A stretch of DNA of 7,662 bases from Oscillospiraceae bacterium (lineage in GTDB: Bacteria; Bacillota; Clostridia; Oscillospirales; Oscillospiraceae), in NCBI GenBank assembly GCA_031272845.1, contig JAISTA010000054.1:1-7662 (forward strand), read 5' to 3'. The notes under the pieces were generated by a model. It saw only the letters and a program-made list of their open reading frames with translations, had not been told where the DNA came from and did no database searches. This document shows, piece by piece, positions 1 to 5,333 of the stretch. Numbering within the stretch: position 1 is the stretch's first letter; the number at the start of each line of letters is the position of its first letter. The position numbers were made by a program, and so were the translations under genes.

Positions 1-7
1 CCGGCAT

Positions 8-37
8 AAAAAAAGATTTGCTTCTTTCTAAAAGAAG
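8..37 (-). terminator. possible weak terminator at the left edge
   Basis: Minus strand: CTTCTTT (31-37), a three-base loop, AAAGAAG (21-27), then six bases and seven T (8-14). The 7-bp stem is perfect but A/T-rich and the T-run is separated by six bases, so termination would be inefficient unless helped by the strong hairpin at 50-83. Confidence 0.3.
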
Positions 38-49
38 TCGCCCCTTTTT

Positions 50-83
50 GGTTACTTTTTCCGGCGAAGCGGAAAAAGTAACC
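50..83. repeat. perfect 14-bp inverted repeat (large hairpin)
   Basis: GGTTACTTTTTCCG (50-63) and its exact reverse complement (70-83) flank the six-base loop GCGAAG. The T-rich bases 45-49 precede it on the plus strand. Similar GGTTACTTTT...AAAAGTAACC palindromes are, from memory, common dispersed intergenic elements in many bacterial genomes; that this is one of them is inference. On the minus strand it would form a stable stem followed by AAAAAGGGG, so it is not itself an intrinsic terminator there. On the plus strand it is followed by GCCC, with no T-run. Confidence 0.8.
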
Positions 84-123
84 GCCCGCCGCGTAGGCGC
101 TCTAGCTTCGCCACGAAGAGCAG

Positions 124-205
124 CTGAGTCCCTATTCCAAACACCGCAATCTGCCTCAAACAGAGAACTTTTCGTTCCCGCCACGAGCTTTCCGTCGAAA
201 AGAAC
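124..205. repeat. intergenic direct repeat, copy 1
   Basis: The core 157-205 matches 253-301 at 41 of 49 positions without gaps, offset by exactly 96 bases. The first 25 bases (starting CAAACAGAGAACTTTTCG) differ at one position only. Weaker similarity (about 20 of 33) extends left to 124. Within the copy, CTTTTCG (168-174) and CGAAAAG (196-202) are inverted and could form a stem. Confidence 0.75.
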
Positions 206-219
206 CACCACCCGCACGG

Positions 220-301
220 CCTAGCCCCAATTTCAAACCTCATACCCCGCCCCAAACAGAGAACTTTTCGCTCCCGCTTATAGTTTTGCGTCTAAAAGAA
301 C
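220..301. repeat. intergenic direct repeat, copy 2
   Basis: This is the second copy of the unit at 124-205, with the core at 253-301. The internal inverted pair is imperfect here (CTTTTCG against TAAAAG). The divergence is concentrated in the middle of the unit, while the CAAACAGAGAACTTTTCG end and the AAAAGAAC end are conserved, as expected if the ends matter for structure or mobility. Confidence 0.75.
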
Positions 302-320
302 ACCAAGCAACGCCGTAAGT

Positions 321-345
321 AAAAAAACCCGCCCCGCGCCGGCGG
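321..345 (-). terminator. GC-rich hairpin followed by T7
   Basis: Minus strand: CCGCC (341-345), a seven-base loop, GGCGG (329-333), then G and seven T (321-327). The stem is short but all G/C and the T-run is immediate, so it fits an intrinsic terminator, perhaps a back-up for the unit ending at 350. Confidence 0.45.
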
Positions 346-349
346 AAAT

Positions 350-420
350 AAAAAAAGGGTTGCCGCATGCCGAATGCGTCGTACAACGCACCCGCCGGGC
401 GGTAACCAAGATTAAAGAGC
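350..420 (-). ncRNA. candidate small structured RNA with its own promoter and terminator
   Basis: Directly after the promoter at 427-455, the minus strand carries about 70 bases that fold as one long hairpin. The outer arms are GGTTACCGC (399-407) and GCGGCAACC (358-366), with one A-C mismatch. The apical stem is TGCGTT/GACGCA around GTAC (375-390), and C/G-rich stretches between could pair in part. The outer stem is followed within a base by seven T (350-356) and then ATTT, an intrinsic-terminator layout. A 60-codon frame begins at the ATG 420-422, but it has no ribosome site and runs straight through the terminator and repeats, so I favour RNA over protein. No known RNA family was recognised. 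It could instead be a stand-alone terminator next to a fortuitous promoter. Confidence 0.45.
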
Positions 421-426
421 ATCTTT

Positions 427-455
427 ATTATATCGGATAATGTCGGCGTTTACAA
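427..455 (-). promoter_or_regulatory. SigA/sigma70-type promoter in the intergenic region
   Basis: Minus strand: -35 TTGTAA (450-455), a 17-base spacer, and an exact -10 TATAAT (427-432). The predicted start of transcription is near 420. This is the best-spaced promoter I found in the window. It lies well downstream of the last gene of the operon and points away from it, so it must serve something in the intergenic region or beyond the left edge. Confidence 0.6.
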
Positions 456-603
456 GCCCCAAATGTTAACAAAATGAAACAAAATACTCAAAAATCCGTA
501 AAAAACGACAGAGCTCGCTAATCGGCTGACTTTGTTCCGCCAAAAACCAACAGCGGTCTCCCGGCATTCGGCGCTGAGAGCCTTTTGGCAAGCCTTTTGC
601 GCC

Positions 604-668
604 AAAAAACACAACAAACCGCCCGATTTTGCGCAAGCTAAAAAGCCATTGCAAATGCGAGCGGTTTG
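604..668 (-). terminator. probable intrinsic terminator of the operon
   Basis: On the minus strand a perfect 8-bp inverted repeat, CAAACCGC (661-668) with GCGGTTTG (615-622), encloses 38 bases. Those bases can themselves pair (TTTGC with GCAAA, GCAA with TTGC around a T-rich loop). The stem is followed by TTGTG and then six T (604-609). It begins 58 bases after the ispH-rpsA stop, a sensible place to end the long minus-strand transcript. The gap before the T-run and the branched stem make it less than ideal. Confidence 0.5.
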
Positions 669-674
669 ATTAAT

Positions 675-714
675 GCTGTAAGTACAGCCCGTGAGCTCCG
701 CAAAAACTCGGAGC
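675..714 (-). other. two short hairpins just after the ispH-rpsA stop
   Basis: On the minus strand GCTCCG and CGGAGC (709-714 and 695-700) enclose an eight-base T-rich loop. The inverted repeat GCTGTA/TACAGC (683-688 and 675-680) follows. Neither is followed by a T-run, so they look more like 3'-UTR structure or RNA-end protection than an intrinsic terminator. Confidence 0.4.
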
Positions 715-725
715 CGCAGACTCAG

Positions 726-2861
726 TTATTCCTCGTCGTCGTAATCCGTGTTGAACGCGAAGTTTGACTCTGTGTCGTATACGATCGTGTCGGCCTGCTT
801 TGAGCGCTTGCGCGGCTCATAGGCGCGATCCTCGGCCGGAATCTCGAACAGTGCGCGGATTGAGAGGCTTATGCGGCGCTTATCCTCGTCGATTGCCGTG
901 ATTTTGACCTTGACCTCGTCGCCGACTGCAACAACGTCTCCCGCTGTTGTAACGCGGTGATCCGCAATCTGCGAGATGTGGATAAGACCGTCTACGCCGG
1001 GCATAAGCTCGGCAAACGCGCCGAAGGCGGACAGCTTGACGATTTTGACAATCGCCTCGTCGCCTGTTTTGTACTGCTTTGAGAACTTCGCCCACGGGTC
1101 GCCGTCCGGGGCGCGGTGTCCCAGAGAAATGCGGCGCTTTTCGGGGTCGTACGAAATAACGTATACGTCAAGCTGGTCGCCCTCTTTGACAACCTGCGAG
1201 GGATTTGAAATACGGTCCCACGACAGCTCGGAGACATGGACAAGTCCGTCCACTCCGCCGATGTCTACAAACGCGCCGAACTTTGTGACTGACGTGACCT
1301 TGCCGGTGTACTTCTTGCCGACCTCAATCTCAGCCCAAAGCTGCTTAACGCGCGCGCGGCGCTCGTCTGCCGAAATGCCGGTGACGGAACCGATAATCTG
1401 CTTTTTCTGGCGGTCAACCTCCATAATATAGAAGTTGGTTTCCTTATTCAGTAAAGGCGTTAAGTCGCCGCCGCGGGCAATGCCCGTTGCGGAGGCCGGT
1501 ATGAAAACACGCTGACCGTTGTAGCTCGTGACAACACCGCCCTTGTTTGCCTCGGTGATAACGCCGGAGACGCATCTGCGCTCTTTCTTCGCCTCCAGAA
1601 TCTCGCCCCAGGAGATTTCGTTTTCGAGACGGCGGCGCGAAAGCGTTACGATGCTTTCGTTAACGCGCAGAACGTAGCATTCGACAGCGTCTCCGGGAGC
1701 CAAAATATCCTCCGGCGACTTTGTCGGGTCGCTCGTCACCTCATCGGACGGAATAATTCCGGATTGCTTGGTGCCGATGTCGACTGTTACCTCTGATTTG
1801 GAAACAGCAATAACTGTGCCCGTCAGCTTTTCGCCGGCGCGCGCCGTGACGAACGAATCGTCTACCAGCTGTGCAAAATCTGCTGTGTCCTGCGTTTCAG
1901 GCGCTTCTTGCGTATCGCCCGCTGTTTCTTCGGCGGAGAACGCCGGCTCGTGTGTTTCGGCTTCCTCTTGGACTGTAGCCTTGAACTCTTCGGTCATGTA
2001 GTTGAGAACCTCCGTAATCGCGCGCCGCGACACTGACGCACCGGCCGTTAGGCCTATCGTTACATTATTGTTGTGGTCTGAAACCGTCCTTGCGATTTCA
2101 GAAAGTTCGCCGGATATTTGACTGAGCCTTGCCCCAAAAACCGCACGTCCGCAAAATTCGCGGCAGATTTCATATAGCTGCCTTGAATTGCTGCTCCCGC
2201 TGTCTCCCAAGACAACCATAACGTCGCAGATTTTTGAAAGACGCTCCGCCTCTTCCTGACGGCACTTCGTCGCATTGCATATTGTATCATAAATTTTCGG
2301 TGAAGTAAAGGACTTTTTTGCGAAATTTTGAAATTCTTTTAGGATTTCTCCCGATAGAGTCGTTTGAAACACGATGTCGAGAGGCCTGTCAACTAAATGT
2401 TGTGTGTTAGCGCAAAAATCACCATAGTTCTTGTATGTCAGACAGCTTTCAGCCTGTCCCGCGATTCCCCGCACCTCGGCGTGCTTTTCGTCTCCGATTA
2501 TGACGGGCTGGTGCCCCGCGCGGGCTGATTCGCGGACGATTTTGTGTATTCGCGAGACAAACGGGCAGGTGAGGTCAAGGATATTTCCCTCATCCGTGCG
2601 CTCAAGCAAGCTTTTGTAAACGCCGCGCGCCTCGCCGTGCGAGCGGATAATCACAACGCCGCCAAGCGGCAGCTCGGCAGGCTCCGCGATCGTGACGACG
2701 CCCAAAAGCGCCAGCTCGTCTATCACGTCCTTATTATGAATAAGCTCGCCGAGAGCGTAAACGGTGCCGAAACGCCGCGCCGCGTCCGCCGCCGCCGAAA
2801 CCGCGCGCTCAACGCCGAAGCAGAAGCCGGCGGAGGAGGCCGGACGAATAATCACAGACAT
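726..2861 (-). CDS. ispH-rpsA: IspH-ribosomal protein S1 fusion (HMBPP reductase / S1 RNA-binding protein)
   Basis: A 711-residue fusion in one uninterrupted frame. Residues 1 to about 285 are IspH (LytB), the [4Fe-4S] enzyme that reduces HMBPP to IPP and DMAPP in the last MEP-pathway step. The three cluster cysteines are C14 (GFCFGV), C99 (DLTCP) and C195 (DTICNAT). H42 (IHNKDV), H75 (RSHGE), H127/E129 (KHAEVRG), T167-T168, S223-S224-N225 and S276 (TAGAS) match the substrate-binding and proton-relay residues. An acidic linker (about 290-340) leads to four S1 RNA-binding repeats at about 345-412, 428-497, 515-583 and 598-671. Repeats 3 and 4 are the most canonical (FGAFVDIGGVDGLVHVSEL; FGAFAELMPGVDGLIHIS). 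An acidic tail closes the protein. Four repeats fit Firmicute S1 proteins; E. coli S1 has six. The ATG lies six bases after the plsC stop, with an AGGA site inside the end of plsC, suggesting translational coupling. The fusion type is known in Clostridia. That both halves are active is inferred from intact motifs. Confidence 0.97.
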   Translation of the reverse strand: MSVIIRPASSAGFCFGVERAVSAAADAARRFGTVYALGELIHNKDVIDELALLGVVTIAEPAELPLGGVVIIRSHGEARGVYKSLLERTDEGNILDLTCPFVSRIHKIVRESARAGHQPVIIGDEKHAEVRGIAGQAESCLTYKNYGDFCANTQHLVDRPLDIVFQTTLSGEILKEFQNFAKKSFTSPKIYDTICNATKCRQEEAERLSKICDVMVVLGDSGSSNSRQLYEICREFCGRAVFGARLSQISGELSEIARTVSDHNNNVTIGLTAGASVSRRAITEVLNYMTEEFKATVQEEAETHEPAFSAEETAGDTQEAPETQDTADFAQLVDDSFVTARAGEKLTGTVIAVSKSEVTVDIGTKQSGIIPSDEVTSDPTKSPEDILAPGDAVECYVLRVNESIVTLSRRRLENEISWGEILEAKKERRCVSGVITEANKGGVVTSYNGQRVFIPASATGIARGGDLTPLLNKETNFYIMEVDRQKKQIIGSVTGISADERRARVKQLWAEIEVGKKYTGKVTSVTKFGAFVDIGGVDGLVHVSELSWDRISNPSQVVKEGDQLDVYVISYDPEKRRISLGHRAPDGDPWAKFSKQYKTGDEAIVKIVKLSAFGAFAELMPGVDGLIHISQIADHRVTTAGDVVAVGDEVKVKITAIDEDKRRISLSIRALFEIPAEDRAYEPRKRSKQADTIVYDTESNFAFNTDYDDEE

Positions 2862-2867
2862 CCGCGG

Positions 2868-3512
2868 CTATCCTGCCGCGCCGAGTTCGTAAATCCCGGC
2901 CATAATTTCGTCTGCCCGGCGGAGATAATCGTCATTTCCCGGTTTGTCCGCGCCCTGCGGCATTGCGGGGACTGTCTTTCCGATTATCATACGGCAGCGC
3001 TTGAAAAAGCCCTTGCTTTTCGGGATATAAACAGGCAGGATCGGCGCGCCGACCTTTGCCGCGATTTTGACGGCCCCGACCTTGGATTCCTGCGCCGCCG
3101 CGCCGTCTCCGCGCGTGCCCTCCGGAAAGATTATGAGCTTGCCGCCGGCCTTCAGGTGCTTGATGGAGGCCGAGACGGCCTTAATATCCGCACCGTCGCG
3201 CGCGACGTATATTGAGCCGAGACCGCGCAGTATGCTGCCGATTACAGGCACTGAAAAAAGCACGGCCTTAGCGAGAATTTTCGGTGACGGAAACTCTTTT
3301 TTCGGCAGCGCGATCATCATATAAAGCGGATCCCAGATTGATGTGTGGTTGATGCAGATAACGGCGGGGCCTGCCGGAATATTCTCCTTGCCGGTGATTT
3401 TGTACGGCAAAAGCCAGCACATCACAATGCGCAGCACAACGCAGCTAAGGCGGAAGAATTTATGCTCTGCAATCAGCGGATCTTTTTTTTGCTCACTCTT
3501 TTTCACGGACAC
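2868..3512 (-). CDS. plsC: 1-acyl-sn-glycerol-3-phosphate acyltransferase (PlsC family)
   Basis: A membrane-associated acyltransferase, expected to acylate lysophosphatidic acid to phosphatidic acid in phospholipid synthesis. With the GTG at 3510-3512 the protein has 214 residues, normal for the family. It shows the NHX4D catalytic motif as NHTSIWD (H56, D61), the GSIYVARDG block (about 99-107), the glycerolphosphate-binding FPEGTR (129-134) and the APILPVYIP block (156-164). A hydrophobic N-terminal stretch (about 20-37) may anchor it. The frame stays open upstream to 3860, but that part only shadows cmk in another frame and has unlike composition. I chose this GTG because an AGG (3519-3521) sits six bases before it. 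A second GTG at 3504-3506 (212 residues) and an ATG at 3522-3524 are alternatives. The gene overlaps the end of cmk by 20 bases, implying coupled translation. The exact acyl acceptor cannot be read from sequence. Confidence 0.93.
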   Translation of the reverse strand: MSVKKSEQKKDPLIAEHKFFRLSCVVLRIVMCWLLPYKITGKENIPAGPAVICINHTSIWDPLYMMIALPKKEFPSPKILAKAVLFSVPVIGSILRGLGSIYVARDGADIKAVSASIKHLKAGGKLIIFPEGTRGDGAAAQESKVGAVKIAAKVGAPILPVYIPKSKGFFKRCRMIIGKTVPAMPQGADKPGNDDYLRRADEIMAGIYELGAAG

Positions 3513-4170
3513 GCAAAACCTCATCCAAAATTTTGTCAAAGCTTTCGTCAAACGACAGCGCGGATGTATCCACAATATATGCGCCCGGAGCGGCGGTCGT
3601 GCGCACCGCGTCTCGCTTGTCGCGGGCGATGTTGTCGCGCAAAATGTCCTCATACCGCACAGAAACGCCCTGCGCCAAAAGCTCCGCCGTGCGCCGCTCG
3701 GCGCGCGCCTCGGCGGAGGCCGTAAGAAATATTTTAACCGGCGCGTCCGGCAGAACAACCGTTCCGATATCCCGCCCGTCAAGCACAGCAAAGGGTGCGG
3801 AGCGCGCCGCCTGACGCTGCGCGTCCAGCAAAAACGCCCGCACGGCGGATGACTGCGCAATTTTGCTTGTCAGGGTGGAGAGCTCCGGCAGGCGTATCTC
3901 TCGCGTCACCTCAATGCCGTTCAAAAATACGCACTGGCCGTCCGCTCCCTGACGCAGCTCAATTGCCGGCGGGGCCGCGCTTAGACATCGCGCAATTTCT
4001 GCTTCGTTTTCGGGAGAAACGCCGCGCTGCTTTATGTAAACCGCAACCGCGCGGTAAAGCGCGCCGGTATCGACGTAAACGCCGCCAAGGTGCGCCGCAA
4101 GACGGCGGGCAATCGTGCTTTTACCCGCGCCTGAGGGGCCGTCAATCGCGACAATGAAGTTTTTTTGCAT
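3493..4170 (-). CDS. cmk: cytidylate kinase
   Basis: A 225-residue kinase that transfers phosphate from ATP to CMP or dCMP, recycling pyrimidine nucleotides in the cytoplasm. The P-loop GPSGAGKST is at residues 11-19. The substrate-side motif DTGALYRA is at 34-41, followed by LNGIEVTREIR (83-93), DGRDIGT (131-137) and a lid with SAEARAERR (152-160). The R183-D184...D187..R190 array matches the CMP-phosphate and ribose contacts of bacterial CMP kinases. Just after it, the usual segment of the type APLxKADDA is shortened to AAPGA, and the common Ser after D187 is Ala; this is a local oddity, not a loss of catalytic residues. I start at the ATG 4168-4170 because CAGG lies six bases upstream; an in-frame TTG two codons earlier is less likely. 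It sits 44 bases after rpiB and overlaps plsC. Adjacency of cmk to S1-encoding genes is widespread in bacteria. Confidence 0.96.
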   Translation of the reverse strand: MQKNFIVAIDGPSGAGKSTIARRLAAHLGGVYVDTGALYRAVAVYIKQRGVSPENEAEIARCLSAAPPAIELRQGADGQCVFLNGIEVTREIRLPELSTLTSKIAQSSAVRAFLLDAQRQAARSAPFAVLDGRDIGTVVLPDAPVKIFLTASAEARAERRTAELLAQGVSVRYEDILRDNIARDKRDAVRTTAAPGAYIVDTSALSFDESFDKILDEVLRVREKE

Positions 4171-4214
4171 AGGCAACCTGATAATATGCTGGAATTGAGG
4201 TGCGCCGCGCGGGC

Positions 4215-4664
4215 TTACGCCTCAAGCTTTTCTACTCTTTTTGCGTGGCGTCCGCCCTCAAAGGGCGTTTCGAGGAAAATATCTGCGATCTTCAGCGCAA
4301 GTCCCTCACCCGTGACGCGCTGACCGAGACAGAGCACGTTCGCGTTGTTGTGGCGGCGCGTCATCTCCGCCGAGAACGTGTCTCCGCAGACCGCGGCGCG
4401 GATTCCGTGAACCTTGTTTGCCGCAATCGACATGCCGATTCCCGTGCCGCAAACGAGAATACCAAGCTCAGCTTTACCGGAGGTTATCGCGTCAGTCACG
4501 AGCGCCGCAAAGTCCGGGTAGTCGCAGCTGTCGTCCGTATGCGTGCCGTAAAATTCGAACGGGATTTTGTTTTCCTCAAGGCGGGCAAGCAGCGCTTTTG
4601 CAAGGCTGCGGCCGCCGTGGTCGCACGCGACGGCGACGGGCTTTTGTGTAATTGCGTTTATCAA
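4215..4664 (-). CDS. rpiB: ribose-5-phosphate isomerase B
   Basis: A 149-residue RpiB/LacAB-family isomerase interconverting ribose 5-phosphate and ribulose 5-phosphate in the non-oxidative pentose phosphate pathway. Diagnostic segments are ACDHGG (13-18), the active-site loop GILVCGTGIGMSIAANK (68-84) with the catalytic C72 and T74, and AEMTRRHNNANVLCLGQRV (99-117) with H105. Length is typical. The start is a TTG (4662-4664): a GAGGA site lies seven bases before it and no ATG or GTG fits better. The gap to sepF is 21 bases, so it is almost certainly co-transcribed. The related allose-6-phosphate isomerase (AlsB/RpiB-like) and galactose-6-phosphate isomerase activities cannot be fully excluded, but there are no sugar-uptake genes nearby, and ribose-5-phosphate isomerase is the most economical reading. 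Confidence 0.95.
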   Translation of the reverse strand: MINAITQKPVAVACDHGGRSLAKALLARLEENKIPFEFYGTHTDDSCDYPDFAALVTDAITSGKAELGILVCGTGIGMSIAANKVHGIRAAVCGDTFSAEMTRRHNNANVLCLGQRVTGEGLALKIADIFLETPFEGGRHAKRVEKLEA

Positions 4665-4685
4665 ATGAGTATCCTCAAAAAGACG

Positions 4686-5249
4686 CTAAAAATCGCTGTC
4701 TGAATCGTAAAAGTCGTCGTCCAGTGAGACGCGCTCCTTGGCGGCGGAGCTTTTTGCGGAGGACGTCTCCGGCGTTTGCTCCGGCTCCTCCTGAGCGCGG
4801 TAGGCGATCTTGTAAATCCTGCCGACATCCCCGATCTGCCGAACGTCCGCTTCAAGCACATACGCCGCGCCGAAAAGGAAGGGGATCATCTCCTTTGCCT
4901 CCTCGTCCGGCACGTCGCTCTTGACCTCAATGATACACCCGCCCGTTTCGACGAAAAGATCGACCGCGTGCGTTAAATCCTGCGGACCGTAAATCGGTAT
5001 GATCTCAATGTCCCGCTGCTGCGCGCGCACAGGCGCGGGGGCATACCTTTCAGCCGGGCGGATGAGCTTTTTTGTTCTTGCAAGCAGTCCGTCGCCCCTT
5101 GGCTCGTCGTAAATGCTGGAATCGGCGGGCACGCGCTCGCTCTGCTGGCTCTCGCGCTCCGGGTAATCATCCAGCTCGTCGTCAAAATCGTCGCCCTGGG
5201 CCGAGGTAAAGGCCTTTAGCTTGTTTCCCAAATCTTTTAATGCACCCAT
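4686..5249 (-). CDS. sepF: cell division protein SepF
   Basis: A 187-residue SepF protein, the FtsZ-binding ring-forming partner that anchors and organises the division septum in Gram-positive bacteria. The N-terminus MGALKDLGNKLKAF (1-14) can form a short amphipathic helix, as in the membrane-targeting helix of SepF. A long acidic, low-complexity linker (about 18-75) follows. The SepF fold spans about 80-150, with IEIIPIYGPQDLTHAVDLF, then GGCIIEVK, then an AKEMIPFLFGAAYVLEADVRQIG core. A Ser/Asp-rich acidic tail (about 155-187) is longer than in many SepF proteins. The ATG has a strong AAGGAG site seven bases upstream. In Gram-positive bacteria sepF commonly lies next to a yggS/ylmE gene; here a lipoprotein gene separates them. 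An AT-rich leader with an exact TATAAT suggests that sepF and the genes below it may also be transcribed separately. Confidence 0.93.
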   Translation of the reverse strand: MGALKDLGNKLKAFTSAQGDDFDDELDDYPERESQQSERVPADSSIYDEPRGDGLLARTKKLIRPAERYAPAPVRAQQRDIEIIPIYGPQDLTHAVDLFVETGGCIIEVKSDVPDEEAKEMIPFLFGAAYVLEADVRQIGDVGRIYKIAYRAQEEPEQTPETSSAKSSAAKERVSLDDDFYDSDSDF

Positions 5250-5279
5250 AACTTTGCTCCTTAATATATAAAGCGTATA

Positions 5280-5309
5280 ATTATAATAATAGCTTCTGAA
5301 ACCGCAGCG
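5280..5309 (-). promoter_or_regulatory. sepF: possible internal promoter for sepF
   Basis: The leader before sepF turns sharply AT-rich. The minus strand has an exact TATAAT at 5280-5285, about 30 bases before the ATG. No good -35 lies 16-18 bases upstream: that stretch is GC-rich and includes the 10-bp palindrome CGCCGCGGCG at 5308-5317. It would need an activator or be weak. It could let division and housekeeping genes be expressed apart from the lipoprotein. Confidence 0.35.
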
Positions 5310-5333
5310 CCGCGGCGTGGATTCTGACGGAAA

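Larger units (their letters stand above)
1..725. other. structured intergenic region downstream of the operon, no protein gene
   Basis: No frame here shows a recognisable domain, and the short open frames lack convincing ribosome sites. The region is instead rich in inverted and direct repeats, A/T runs and one good promoter, annotated separately. Between about 466 and 600 I see only AT-rich sequence with short inverted repeats (for example TTTTGGC at 583-589 against GCCAAAA at 601-607) and nothing I can name. Confidence 0.7.

Noticed and set aside
18..224. 68-codon plus-strand frame across the palindrome and repeat copy 1
   Set aside because: It is the translation of repetitive DNA (hairpin arms and repeat unit), has no Shine-Dalgarno site and shows no recognisable protein features.
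124..301. CRISPR-like array
   Set aside because: Only two degenerate copies with a 96-base offset and similarity extending into the would-be spacer; no short, exact, evenly spaced repeats.
240..422. 60-codon minus-strand frame starting at the predicted transcription start
   Set aside because: It has no ribosome site, would be leaderless, runs through two hairpin-T7 structures and one repeat copy, and shows no domain; more likely the sequence is an RNA plus repeats.
564..572. Nine-base complementarity between this 3' region and the apical arm of the candidate RNA
   Set aside because: Too short to claim as a regulatory target in a GC-rich region; mentioned only as a possible test.
466..654. 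62-codon minus-strand frame in the intergenic region
   Set aside because: It overlaps the probable terminator, lacks a ribosome site and has no recognisable content.
2544..3215. 223-codon plus-strand open frame
   Set aside because: It lies opposite ispH-rpsA and plsC, is rich in Arg/Ala typical of antisense frames in GC-rich genes, and spans a gene boundary.
3343..3852. 169-codon plus-strand open frame opposite cmk and plsC
   Set aside because: It is an antisense shadow with no motif, while the opposite strand has clear kinase and acyltransferase motifs.
3513..3860. N-terminal extension of plsC to an upstream ATG
   Set aside because: This part lies wholly within cmk in another frame, is Arg/Pro/Cys-rich without homology-like features, and PlsC proteins are normally about 200-250 residues.
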